A stretch of 64,000 nt of DNA. It comes from JAKPBU01 sp964425695 (GTDB taxonomy: Bacteria; Pseudomonadota; Gammaproteobacteria; Xanthomonadales; Xanthomonadaceae). The notes below the pieces were generated by a model. That model ran no database searches and was not told the origin of the DNA. It was given only the letters and a program-made list of their open reading frames with translations. The position numbers were made by a program, and so were the translations under genes. The stretch is taken from positions 1-64,000 of the forward strand of contig CAYRNF010000012.1 of assembly GCA_964425695.1 (NCBI GenBank), read 5' to 3'. Shown here piece by piece: positions 7,993 through 15,783 of the stretch; the first letter of the stretch is position 1, and each line of letters begins with the position of its first letter.

Positions 7993-9819
7993 ATGTCCCA
8001 ACCCGCTTCGACCGAACCCTTCCGGGATTCGCGCCGGCTGACCGGCTGCAACCTCTATTTCGACGGCACCGGCGCGGCGCTGGAAAGCGTGCCGGACGCG
8101 GCCTTCGATGACGCCGCGGTCGCGCGCTGGCGCGACAATATCGCCGAGGCGCGCGCTGCGCTGGGCTGGCCTGCGGGCGAGGTGTACGTGCGCCGCCATG
8201 CCAGCGGCGTGTCGCTGGCCTTCGAGGCGCCCATGGACCAGCTCTACACCGCCACCGAAGCGGGCGAGTGGGCGTTCTACGACGCGCTCGGTCTGCGCGC
8301 CGCAACCAGCGTGGAGGGCGAGGGCGGTGCGCCGCCGCGCGCCCATGCCGGCGCACTGCCGCGCGCCGAGGCGCTGGCGCTGCTGGCCGCGCTGGCGCGC
8401 CGCGAGGCCAAGCCTGCCCTGCGCGCCCTGCAGGCCGCGGCCGCGGAGCGCGACCTGACGTTTCTGCCCGACGACGACGCGGTCTCCATCGGCGCCGGCG
8501 CGCATGCGCAGCTGTGGACCATGGACGCTCTGCCGGCGGTGGACGCCGTGGACTGGGCCCGCCTGCGCCGCATCCCCACCGCGCTGGTCACCGGGTCCAA
8601 CGGCAAGACCACCGTGGTGCGGCTGCTGGCGGCGATGCTGCGCGCGCAGGGCCTGCACACCTCGCACAGCTGCACCGAAGGCGTGTACTTCGACAACGCC
8701 CTGGTCGAAGGCGGCGACTATTCCGGGCCTGGCGGCGCGCGCACCGCGTTGCGCCATCCGCACGCCCAGGCCGCGGTGCTGGAGACCGCGCGCGGCGGGA
8801 TCCTGCGCCGCGGCCTGGCGCTGTGCGGCGTGGATGCGGCGGTGGTGACCAACATCAGCGCCGACCACTACGGGGAGTACGGCGTGCACGGGCTCGAGGA
8901 CCTGGCCGCCGCCAAGCTGGTCGTGGCGCGCGCAGTACGCGCGGACGGCTTGCTGGTGCTGAACGCCGACGATGCGGTACTGCGCAAACTGGCGCCAAGC
9001 CTGGGATGCCCCGTGGGCTGGTTCGGCGCGGATTTCGACGACGCGTTCCTGGCCGCGATCCGGGGCGCGGGCGGCGCCACCTGCGGCGTTCGCGCCGGGC
9101 GGCTGGTGGCTTCGTATCGCGGCAGCGAGGTCGCCCTGGGCGAGATCGCCGCGATGCCGGTCACGCTGGGCGGCCACGCGCTCTACAACGTGGCCAATGC
9201 CGCAGCCGCGACGCTGGCGGCGCTGGCCCTGCGGGTGCCGGAAGACGCCATCCGCGCCACGCTGTCGGTCTTCGGCACGGCCATGGCCGACAACCCCGGG
9301 CGCCTGCAGGCCTGGCGGTTCGCCGATGCGCAGGTGGTAGTGGACTACGCGCACAACCCCGAAGGCCTGCACGGCCTGCTGCGGGCCGTGGGCGCGCACC
9401 AGCGCAGCGGCCGCATGTCGATCCTGCTGGGTCATGCGGGCAATCGCGAGGATTCCGACCTGCGCGCGGTGGCCGCCACGGTGGCGCAGTACCGGCCCGA
9501 GCACGTGGTGCTCAAGGACATCCACGGCTACGAACGCGGCCGCGCACCGGGCGAGGTGGCGGCGATCATGCGCCAGTCTCTGCTCGATGGCGGAATCGAC
9601 GCGGGTGCCATCGACACCCAGCTGGACGAAGCCGAGGCCGCCCACGGCCTGCTGCGCGACCTGCGCCCGGGCGAGCTGCTGGTGCTGCCGCTGCACGACA
9701 CCGCGGCGCGCGACGCGGTGGTCGAGACGCTCGAGGCCATGCGTGCGGGACAATGGCGGCCTGGCGATGCGCTCCCCGAGCGCGCGGATCGCGCCCAAGA
9801 CCAGAGCGAGACGGCATGA
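7993..9819 (+). CDS. Cyanophycin synthetase-like Mur ligase lacking ATP-grasp domain
   Basis: A 608-residue paralogue of the C-terminal half of cyanophycin synthetase. The P-loop GSNGKT is at 201-206, followed by the CTEGVYFDNALVEGGDYSGPGG region, AVLETARGGILRRG, NADD and DYAHNPEG, all parallel to the Mur-ligase part of CphA. The first ~190 residues do not show the glycine-rich ATP-grasp motifs of CphA. It probably catalyses only one ATP-dependent amide ligation, perhaps adding arginine or re-using beta-Asp-Arg; this is inference. It overlaps trpC by 4 bases (ATGA). The reverse arrangement, ATP-grasp kept and Mur part degraded, is known from cyanobacterial CphA2. Confidence 0.85.
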   Translation: MSQPASTEPFRDSRRLTGCNLYFDGTGAALESVPDAAFDDAAVARWRDNIAEARAALGWPAGEVYVRRHASGVSLAFEAPMDQLYTATEAGEWAFYDALGLRAATSVEGEGGAPPRAHAGALPRAEALALLAALARREAKPALRALQAAAAERDLTFLPDDDAVSIGAGAHAQLWTMDALPAVDAVDWARLRRIPTALVTGSNGKTTVVRLLAAMLRAQGLHTSHSCTEGVYFDNALVEGGDYSGPGGARTALRHPHAQAAVLETARGGILRRGLALCGVDAAVVTNISADHYGEYGVHGLEDLAAAKLVVARAVRADGLLVLNADDAVLRKLAPSLGCPVGWFGADFDDAFLAAIRGAGGATCGVRAGRLVASYRGSEVALGEIAAMPVTLGGHALYNVANAAAATLAALALRVPEDAIRATLSVFGTAMADNPGRLQAWRFADAQVVVDYAHNPEGLHGLLRAVGAHQRSGRMSILLGHAGNREDSDLRAVAATVAQYRPEHVVLKDIHGYERGRAPGEVAAIMRQSLLDGGIDAGAIDTQLDEAEAAHGLLRDLRPGELLVLPLHDTAARDAVVETLEAMRAGQWRPGDALPERADRAQDQSETA

Positions 9820-11483
9820 CCGAAGACATCCTGCAGCGGATCCTGCAGCGCAAGCGGGAAGAAGTGGACCAGCGCCGCGCGGCCACTCCGCTGGCGGAAC
9901 TGCAGGCGCGCGTGCGCGACGCGGACCCGGTGCGCGGCTTCGCGCGGGCGGTGCGCGCGCGCATCCAGGCCGGCGATGCGGCGGTGATCGCCGAGGTCAA
10001 GAAGGCGAGCCCGTCCAAGGGCCTGATCCGTCCAGACTTCGACCCGGCCGCGATCGCGCGCAGTTATGCGGCCGGCGGCGCGGCCTGCCTGTCGGTGCTG
10101 ACCGACGTGGATTTCTTCCAGGGCGCGGATGCGTACTTGCAGCAGGCCCGTGGCGCGTGCGCCCTGCCGGTGCTGCGCAAGGACTTCACCATCGATCCGT
10201 ACCAGGTGCTGGAATCGCGCGTGCTGGGCGCGGACTGCATCCTGCTGATCGTGGCGGCGCTGGACGACGACACCATGGCGCGGCTCTCCGAGCAGGCGCT
10301 GATGCTGGGCATGGACGTGCTGGTGGAAGTGCACGACCTGGCCGAACTGGAGCGCGCGCTGCAGCTGCCGGCGCCGCTGCTGGGCATCAACAACCGCAAC
10401 CTGCGCACGTTCGACGTGTCGCTGGAGACCACGCTGGCGCTGCGGGATGCGGTGCCCACCGACCGCATCCTGGTCACCGAAAGCGGCATCGCCACGCGCG
10501 ACGACGTGCGGCGCATGCGCGATGCGGGCGTGCACGCCTTCCTGGTGGGCGAACGCTTCATGCGCGAAGCCGAGCCGGGCGAGGCGCTGCAGCGGCTGTT
10601 CGCCGCCGACCCTGCCGTGGCCACGGCGCCGGCACCTGAGGCGGCGAAGGAGTCTGCGGCGCCCACCGACGGCCCGGCCGCCCCGGCCGATTCGACAGGC
10701 CTGCCGCCGCCCGGTCCCAGCGTGGCGCTGCCGGACGCCGATGCCCAGGCCGCGGCACCAAGGCCGGCGGCCGATGCGCCGACCGTGGTGTTCGACTTCG
10801 ACCACACGCTCTACGACGGCGATTCCGGCGCCCACCTGTTCCGCTGGCTGATCGTGCGCGCGTGGTGGCGCGTGCTGCTGGCGCTGCTGATCGCGCCGCT
10901 GGCCGGGCCGATGGTGGCGTTCCTGCCCACGCGGCGCCGTGGCATTTCCGCGTTCGTCTGGGTGGGCACCATCGGCCTGCATCGACGGCGCGACCTGGAC
11001 GAACTGATCGACCGCTACGTGGATCGCCACGTGGCGCAGCTCAAGGCGCGCCTGCTGCCCGTGGCGCTGGACGTGCTGCACCACCACCGCGAACGCGGCG
11101 ACCGCGTGGTGATCGCCACCGGCGCCCCGCCGGAGCTGGCGCGGGCCATCCTGGCCTTCGTCGCGCACGAGGACGTGCCGGTGATCGGCACGCAGGTCGG
11201 CCCGCGGCTGGGTGCGGTGATCGCCAAGCGCCACTGCCACCATCGCGAGAAGGTGCGGATGCTGCGCGAGCAGGGCTACACCGACATCGAAACGGCTTAC
11301 TCCGATTCCAGCGCCGACATGCCGCTGCTGCAGGCGGCGCGCAGCCCGGTGGTGGTCAATCCCAAGCACGACGCGGTGGACGACTTCCGCCGCACGCTGC
11401 CGCCGGGCACGCCGATTCTCAACTGGGGCTGCAAGGACCGCGGCGGCGACCCGGTGGGCAACGCCGCCCTCCGCAATCCGTAG
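9816..11483 (+). CDS. trpC: Indole-3-glycerol phosphate synthase fused to HAD-family phosphatase
   Basis: A single 555-residue frame. Residues 1-265 are a full TrpC barrel, which closes the indole ring: VIAEVKKASPSKG, LRKDFTIDPYQV, LLGINNRNLRTF and ILVTESGI motifs are intact. Residues about 267-322 are an Ala/Pro-rich linker. Residues 323-555 are a HAD-IB type phosphatase with DFDHTLYDGDSG (nucleophile Asp327, Asp329), a membrane-like helix stretch, an IATGAPP second motif and YSDSSADMPLL. I saw no stop codon between the two parts. In Xanthomonas a separate HAD hydrolase gene follows trpC, so a fusion is plausible. It overlaps the upstream gene by ATGA. Confidence 0.9.
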   Translation: MTEDILQRILQRKREEVDQRRAATPLAELQARVRDADPVRGFARAVRARIQAGDAAVIAEVKKASPSKGLIRPDFDPAAIARSYAAGGAACLSVLTDVDFFQGADAYLQQARGACALPVLRKDFTIDPYQVLESRVLGADCILLIVAALDDDTMARLSEQALMLGMDVLVEVHDLAELERALQLPAPLLGINNRNLRTFDVSLETTLALRDAVPTDRILVTESGIATRDDVRRMRDAGVHAFLVGERFMREAEPGEALQRLFAADPAVATAPAPEAAKESAAPTDGPAAPADSTGLPPPGPSVALPDADAQAAAPRPAADAPTVVFDFDHTLYDGDSGAHLFRWLIVRAWWRVLLALLIAPLAGPMVAFLPTRRRGISAFVWVGTIGLHRRRDLDELIDRYVDRHVAQLKARLLPVALDVLHHHRERGDRVVIATGAPPELARAILAFVAHEDVPVIGTQVGPRLGAVIAKRHCHHREKVRMLREQGYTDIETAYSDSSADMPLLQAARSPVVVNPKHDAVDDFRRTLPPGTPILNWGCKDRGGDPVGNAALRNP

Positions 11484-11602
11484 CGCGCGCCCAGGCCCGC
11501 GATCGCACGACACCCGCTGCGAAGAACCTTTCGCAGTAACGCTCGTTTGGATCGCGAGCCACCGCGGCGCTTGTGCCCGCCGTTCTCCGTGGCCTCCTTG
11601 AT

Positions 11603-11707
11603 CCGATGGCGGGTCGAGAGCCGCCCTGTGGTCGGTGGGCTCTCCAACGGGGGCCTGGGCCCGCCCTACGGTCGCTGGGTCATCCGACGGCGGGCTTGGG
11701 CCCGCCC
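11603..11707. repeat. Three tandem ~40-bp palindromic repeat units
   Basis: Three diverged copies of a ~40-bp unit start at 11603, 11644 and 11684 (period 41 then 40). Each begins CCGATGG/CCAACGG/CCGACGG and carries a GC-rich hairpin; the third has a perfect 7-bp stem (11689-11695 with 11700-11706, loop TTGG). The array fills the gap between the convergent trpC fusion and the GNAT gene and may end transcription from both sides. Nothing else was seen in 11484-11758. Confidence 0.6.
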
Positions 11708-11758
11708 AACCGCGCGTTACGGGGGGGCCGGCTGCGGGCCGGGATCGACCCCGAGCCG

Positions 11759-12241
11759 TCAGGCGTCGCCGAGCCGCTTGATGAAGCGCACCGTGCCGTC
11801 GCTGTAGCCGCAGGCCTTGTAGAAGGCGTGCGCGTCGGTGCGTTGCGATCCGCTGGCCAGTTCGATGCGCGCGGCACCGCCGGCGCGCGCCCTGCGCTCG
11901 GCTTCGCGCAGCAGCTGCCGCCCCAGGCCGCGGCCCTGCGCGTCCGGCGTCACCACCAGCGCGGTGACGCGGCAGGTGTGGGTGCCGAGCGGCAGGTAGT
12001 ACATAAAATCCAGCGCCATCAGGCCGCAGACCGCACCGCCCAGACGCGCCACCACCAGGACCTGGCGGTCGTTGTCGATGATCGCGGAGATTCGTTCCAG
12101 GGCTTCGGCGCGTTCGCACGGGTAGCCCAGCTCGGTCAGCAGGGCCGCAACGTCGTCCGCATCCATCAGCGAAGCGCTGCGCAGGTCGGCATCGGGCAGC
12201 GCATCGTGCGCTTCCGGACCCGGGCGGCGCGGCGCGGACAC
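11759..12241 (-). CDS. GNAT family N-acetyltransferase
   Basis: A 160-residue acetyl-CoA-dependent acetyltransferase of unknown substrate. The core motif A is visible as VTALVVTPDAQGRGLGRQLL, with a later HAFYKACGY segment typical of motif B. The GTG start lies directly against the clp stop codon, so it is probably translated from the clp transcript; a start at the internal Met26 (MDADDV) would also leave a nearly complete fold. The protein could act on small amines or protein N-termini; the sequence does not decide. Confidence 0.88.
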   Translation of the reverse strand: MSAPRRPGPEAHDALPDADLRSASLMDADDVAALLTELGYPCERAEALERISAIIDNDRQVLVVARLGGAVCGLMALDFMYYLPLGTHTCRVTALVVTPDAQGRGLGRQLLREAERRARAGGAARIELASGSQRTDAHAFYKACGYSDGTVRFIKRLGDA

Positions 12242-12931
12242 TCAGCGCGTCCCGTACAGCACGACGGTCTTGCCGCGCGCGTGCAGCTTGCCGTCGGCCT
12301 GCAGCTTCTTCAGCACGCGCCCGGCCATCTCGCGCGAGCAGCCCACCAGGCGCGCCAGCTCCTGGCGCGACACCCGCAGCTGGGTGCCCTGCGGATGGCT
12401 CATGGACTCAGGCTCGCGGGCCAGGTCGTGCAGGGTGCGGGTGATCCGGTCGGTCACGTCCAGGAACGCCAGGCGCCCGGCCTTGCGGCTGGTGTCCAGC
12501 AGCCGCCGCGACAGCTGCGCGCCGATCGCATACAGCAGCTTGGGCGCGTCCGCGGCCAGCGGGCCGTCCACCAGCTGGTAGATGCGCTCGTAGCTGATCT
12601 CGGCCAGTTCGCACGGCACGCGCGTGCGCAGGATCACCTCGCGCGCCTCGGACTCCACGAACAACCCCATCTCGCCCACGAACTGCCCCGGCCCGAAGTA
12701 GCCCAGGATCAGTTCCCGGTCGCTGTCTTCCTCGGTCAGGATCGCCACCGAGCCGCTGATCACGTAGTACAGCGTGCCGGCCGGGTCCCCCGGGCGGAAC
12801 ACGTCCGTCCGCGCCGGGTAGCGCCGCCGGTGGCACTGCGCCAGGAAGCGGTCGATGGTCTGCGCATCCGGGGCGAGCGGGCTGGGCGGCCTGCGCGAGG
12901 CGATGGAAAGGGTCAGGGGCGTCGGGTTCAT
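12242..12931 (-). CDS. clp: CRP-like regulator Clp
   Basis: Global transcription factor of xanthomonads that controls virulence, exoenzymes and surface polysaccharide, and whose DNA binding is blocked by cyclic di-GMP rather than helped by cAMP. The 229 residues have a cNMP-binding fold (about 25-145, with RPGDPAGTLYYVISG and FVGEMGLF) and a C-terminal winged helix with SRQELARLVGCSREMAGRVLKKL. Glu98 corresponds to the Xanthomonas Clp Glu99 reported as important for c-di-GMP binding. It is divergent from speD, the arrangement found in Xanthomonas. Confidence 0.95.
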   Translation of the reverse strand: MNPTPLTLSIASRRPPSPLAPDAQTIDRFLAQCHRRRYPARTDVFRPGDPAGTLYYVISGSVAILTEEDSDRELILGYFGPGQFVGEMGLFVESEAREVILRTRVPCELAEISYERIYQLVDGPLAADAPKLLYAIGAQLSRRLLDTSRKAGRLAFLDVTDRITRTLHDLAREPESMSHPQGTQLRVSRQELARLVGCSREMAGRVLKKLQADGKLHARGKTVVLYGTR

Positions 12932-12958
12932 CGGGGGGCCGAACCGAGGGGACTCTCA

Positions 12959-12987
12959 AGGTTAGGCGCTTGTGGCGCCCGCAGCAA
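12959..12987 (-). promoter_or_regulatory. Candidate sigma-70 promoter for clp
   Basis: Read on the minus strand, TTGCTG (12982-12987) and TAACCT (12959-12964) are 17 bases apart. The -10 lies 27 bases before the clp ATG. Both hexamers match the consensus at 4 of 6 positions. Confidence 0.4.
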
Positions 12988-13055
12988 CGCGACGCCTGCC
13001 TTGCGCTGCAATGCCGCATAATCCGCCACTTCGCCGAATGGATGGACTCGCCGCC

Positions 13056-13847
13056 GTGGTCAAACCGCTGCCGCGCCTGAAGCTGCAGGGCTTCAACAAC
13101 CTCACCAAGTCGCTGTCGTTCAACATCTACGACGTGTGCTACGCCGCGTCCGAAGACGAGCGCCAGCGCTACATCGAGTACATCGACGAGGAATACAACG
13201 CGGACCGCCTGACCCAGATCCTCACCGACGTGGCGGAGATCATCGGCGCGAACATCCTCAACATCGCCCGCCAGGACTACGATCCGCAGGGCGCCTCGGT
13301 GACGATCCTGATCTCCGAGCAGCCGGTGATCGACAAGGCCGACGCCAAGGGCGTGATCTCCGATGCGGTGGTCGCGCACCTGGACAAGTCGCACATCACG
13401 GTGCACACCTATCCGGAGACCCACCCGGACAACGGCATCGCCACGTTCCGCGCCGACATCGACGTGTCCACCTGCGGCGTGATCTCGCCGCTGAAGGCGC
13501 TGAACTACCTGATCGAGTCGCTGGAAAGCGACATCGTGGTCATGGATTACCGGGTGCGCGGCTTCACCCGCGACATCAAGGGCAAGAAGCACTACATCGA
13601 CCACAAGATCAACTCGATCCAGGACTACCTGGCCAAGAACGTCCGCGCGCGGTACGAGATGCTCGACGTGAACGTGTACCAGGAGAACCTGTTCCACACC
13701 AAGATGCACCTGAAGGATTTCGACCTCGACACCTACCTGTTCGAGGAAAAGGCCAAGAACCTGTCCTTCAAGGAGCGCATGAAGATCGAGGCGCGCCTGC
13801 GCCGCGAGATCGAGGAGCTGTATCAGGGCCGCAACCTGGTCGAGTAG
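13056..13847 (+). CDS. speD: S-adenosylmethionine decarboxylase proenzyme
   Basis: Makes decarboxylated S-adenosylmethionine, the aminopropyl donor for spermidine. It belongs to the long enterobacterial type of about 264 residues: GFNNLTKSLSFNIYDVCYA, IGANILNIARQDYDPQGASV and the processing site HLDKS are all present. With the GTG start at 13056 the serine that becomes the pyruvoyl group is residue 112. An ATG at 13038 would add six residues. A CATAAT -10-like box is at 13017-13022. Confidence 0.94.
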   Translation: MVKPLPRLKLQGFNNLTKSLSFNIYDVCYAASEDERQRYIEYIDEEYNADRLTQILTDVAEIIGANILNIARQDYDPQGASVTILISEQPVIDKADAKGVISDAVVAHLDKSHITVHTYPETHPDNGIATFRADIDVSTCGVISPLKALNYLIESLESDIVVMDYRVRGFTRDIKGKKHYIDHKINSIQDYLAKNVRARYEMLDVNVYQENLFHTKMHLKDFDLDTYLFEEKAKNLSFKERMKIEARLRREIEELYQGRNLVE

Positions 13848-13921
13848 CCGCGCTCCGCAGGCGACTCGAGCATCCGGCCCGGCCGAGGGCAGGCCTGCCT
13901 GCGCAGCCCGGCGCGACCCGG

Positions 13922-14563
13922 TCACACCCGGTAGGCCACCGCCTTCATCAGCCTCGAAGCCGCGGCCATCAGCGCCGGCACCGGCTGCGGCAGCACCCGC
14001 GCACCGGCCTGCTCGGCATGCTCGGCGTGGCGCGCCTCGTCGGCCTTCATCTGGCGCAGGATCGCGCGGCTGCGCAGGTCGCCCTCGGGCAGGGTGCGCA
14101 GGTGCTCTTCCAGGTGGGCCTCGACCTGGCGCTCGGTTTCCACCACGAAGCCCAGGTTCCAGCCGTCGCCGCGCAGCCCGGCGAGCATGCCGATGGCGTA
14201 GCTGCCCGCGTACCAGACCGGGTTGAGCAGGCTCGGACGGCTGCCCAGCTCGTCCAGCCGGTCGGCGCACCAGGCCAGGTGGTCGGTTTCCTCGGCGGCG
14301 GCCGCCAGCAGCTCGCTGCGCGTCGCTTCGTCCCGCGCCACCGCCGCCTGGCCGCTGTACAGGGCCTGGGCGCAGATCTCGCCGACGTGGTTGATCCGCA
14401 TCAGGCCGGCCGCGTGGCGGCGTTCGGCCTCCTCCAGCACCAGCTCGCCTTCGGCGGCGGCGGGGCTGGGGCGCTCGGCGGCAGGCCTGCCCAGCAGGCT
14501 GTGCACCGCCCGCTGGGCCTCGATCAGGACACGGTCGGCGGGGCTGAGGTCGCGTCTGGACAT
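13922..14563 (-). CDS. coq7: 3-demethoxyubiquinol 3-hydroxylase (Coq7 family)
   Basis: Di-iron membrane-associated hydroxylase for the penultimate ring modification of ubiquinone. The 213 residues show the two ExxH iron-ligand sets: RINHVGEICAQALYSGQAAVAR with EETDHLAWC in the first half, and an ExxxAH/EARHAEHA set in the second (ETERQVEAHLEEHL and KADEARHAEHAE). I chose the ATG at 14563; the frame stays open to 14620 but that would cover the likely rplM promoter. It converges on speD. Confidence 0.92.
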   Translation of the reverse strand: MSRRDLSPADRVLIEAQRAVHSLLGRPAAERPSPAAAEGELVLEEAERRHAAGLMRINHVGEICAQALYSGQAAVARDEATRSELLAAAAEETDHLAWCADRLDELGSRPSLLNPVWYAGSYAIGMLAGLRGDGWNLGFVVETERQVEAHLEEHLRTLPEGDLRSRAILRQMKADEARHAEHAEQAGARVLPQPVPALMAAASRLMKAVAYRV

Positions 14564-14603
14564 GCGCGCATTGTGCGGCAGCGCGCTCATCCCGGGGGGC
14601 GGG

Positions 14604-14633
14604 TTGCGGCCAGGGCGCATGGCGGGCTATCAT
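14604..14633 (+). promoter_or_regulatory. Candidate sigma-70 promoter for rplM-rpsI
   Basis: TTGCGG (14604-14609) and TATCAT (14628-14633) are separated by 18 bases, about 115 bases before the rplM ATG. The spacing and a long untranslated leader fit a ribosomal protein operon, where autoregulation by the leader is possible. Confidence 0.45.
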
Positions 14634-14746
14634 CCCGCTCCTTTGTCGCCCGGCCCAGGCCGTGCGGCAGACAACGCGCGGTGAAGTTCCACGGCCTGCC
14701 CGGCGGAACCAGCCCGACCAAGTAACCCGCCATCCGAGCCCTCTCG

Positions 14747-15175
14747 ATGAAGACCTTCACTGCCAAGAACGAGACCGTCCAGCGCGACTGGTACCTCGTG
14801 GACGCCTCGGGCAAGACCCTGGGCCGCCTCGCCGCCGAACTGGCGCGCCGCCTCCGCGGCAAGCACAAGCCCGTCTACACCCCGCACGTCGACACCGGCG
14901 ATTACCTCGTCGTGATCAACGCCGAGAAAGTGGCCGTCACCGGCAACAAGCTTGCGGACAAGCAGTACCACCGCTTCACCGGCTACGTCGGCAACCTCAA
15001 GACCGAGTCCCTGGCGCAGGCGCTGGAGCGTCATCCCGAGCGCGTGATCGAGATCGCCGTGAAGGGCATGCTGCCGAAGAACACCCTCGGCCGCGCCATG
15101 TACCGCAAGCTCAAGGTGTACGCCGGTGCCGAGCACCCGCACGCCGCCCAGCAGCCCCAGCCCCTGGAAATCTGA
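14747..15175 (+). CDS. rplM: 50S ribosomal protein L13
   Basis: Large-subunit ribosomal protein of 142 residues, the family's normal length. Typical segments include RDWYLVDASGKTLGRLA, YLVVINAEKVAVTGNKL and GMLPKNTLGRAMYRKLKVY. It forms the usual two-gene operon with rpsI, which starts two bases after its stop. Confidence 0.98.
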   Translation: MKTFTAKNETVQRDWYLVDASGKTLGRLAAELARRLRGKHKPVYTPHVDTGDYLVVINAEKVAVTGNKLADKQYHRFTGYVGNLKTESLAQALERHPERVIEIAVKGMLPKNTLGRAMYRKLKVYAGAEHPHAAQQPQPLEI

Positions 15176-15177
15176 CG

Positions 15178-15570
15178 ATGGCTCTCAACCAGAACTACGG
15201 CACCGGCCGTCGAAAGTCCTCCACCGCCCGCGTGTTCCTGCGCAAGGGCGAGGGCAAGATCACCATCAACGGCCGCGGCATCGACGAGTTCTTCGGCCGC
15301 GAGACCGCGCGCATGATCGTGCGCCAGCCGCTGGAACTCACCAAGACCACCGACAAGTTCGACGTGGTGGTCACCGCGTCGGGTGGCGGCACCACCGGCC
15401 AGGCCGGTGCGATCCGTCTGGGCATCGCCCGCGCGCTGGTGGAGTACGACGAGTCGCTGAAGCCGGAACTGCGCAAGGCCGGCCTCATGACCCGCGACGC
15501 CCGCGAGGTCGAGCGCAAGAAGGTCGGCCTGCACAAAGCACGCCGCGCCACCCAGTTCTCCAAGCGCTGA
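15178..15570 (+). CDS. rpsI: 30S ribosomal protein S9
   Basis: Small-subunit protein of 130 residues whose C-terminal tail reaches the ribosomal P site. YGTGRRKSSTARVFLRKG near the start, GQAGAIRLGIARAL in the middle and the universal terminal KKR-like end (here FSKR) are present. It is translationally close-coupled to rplM. A GC-rich hairpin follows within 25 bases. Confidence 0.98.
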   Translation: MALNQNYGTGRRKSSTARVFLRKGEGKITINGRGIDEFFGRETARMIVRQPLELTKTTDKFDVVVTASGGGTTGQAGAIRLGIARALVEYDESLKPELRKAGLMTRDAREVERKKVGLHKARRATQFSKR

Positions 15571-15591
15571 TCGGCGCAGCTGCGCCACCCC

Positions 15592-15615
15592 GCGCCACCG
15601 GCCTGCCGGTGGCGC
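15592..15615 (+). terminator. Hairpin after rpsI
   Basis: A perfect 10-bp stem (15592-15601 with 15606-15615, loop CCTG). No T-run follows; instead the TACAAT box of the tRNA gene begins at 15616. It may end or pause the rpsI transcript while sitting in the tRNA promoter region. Confidence 0.45.
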
Positions 15616-15621
15616 TACAAT
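15616..15621 (+). promoter_or_regulatory. Candidate -10 box for tRNA-Gln
   Basis: TACAAT lies 9 bases before the first tRNA base, the right distance for transcription to start at or near the 5' end. No good -35 box is visible because the position is taken by the rpsI hairpin. Confidence 0.4.
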
Positions 15622-15630
15622 CGCTCCCAT

Positions 15631-15705
15631 AGCCCCGTCGCCAAGCGGTAAGGCACCTGACTCTGACTCAGGCATTCGGTGGTTCGAATCCATCCGGGGC
15701 TGCCA
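15631..15705 (+). tRNA. tRNA-Gln (CTG)
   Basis: A 75-base cloverleaf. The acceptor stem AGCCCCG pairs with CGGGGCT, followed by G and an encoded CCA at 15703-15705. The anticodon stem CCTGA/TCAGG encloses the loop CTCTGAC with anticodon CTG (reads CAG, glutamine). The T-arm contains GGTTCGAATCC. It was found from sequence alone. Confidence 0.95.
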
Positions 15706-15713
15706 TCTCCAAG

Positions 15714-15745
15714 AAAAGCCCGCCACTGGCGGGCTTTTCGCTTTT
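15714..15745 (+). terminator. Rho-independent terminator after tRNA-Gln
   Basis: A perfect 11-bp stem (AAAAGCCCGCC at 15714-15724 with GGCGGGCTTTT at 15728-15738, loop ACT) followed by CGCTTTT. It is a textbook intrinsic terminator directly downstream of the tRNA. Confidence 0.88.
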
Positions 15746-15783
15746 CCGGGCCGCGGGCATGCGCGGCGAAGGACAGTGCCGCC

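Noticed and set aside
5127..8051. 974-codon open frame antisense to cphA
   Set aside because: Composition is Arg/His/Ala/Val-rich without domains, a mirror effect of codon bias in cphA.
9528..12119. 863-codon antisense open frame over trpC and the GNAT gene
   Set aside because: No motifs, crosses the tandem repeat and covers two genuine genes.
12932..13055. CRP/Clp-type operator (TGTGA-N6-TCACA) between clp and speD
   Set aside because: I found no convincing palindrome of this kind in the divergent gap.
14564..14620. N-terminal extension of Coq7 to 14620
   Set aside because: The extension is not family-like and would cover the likely rplM promoter.
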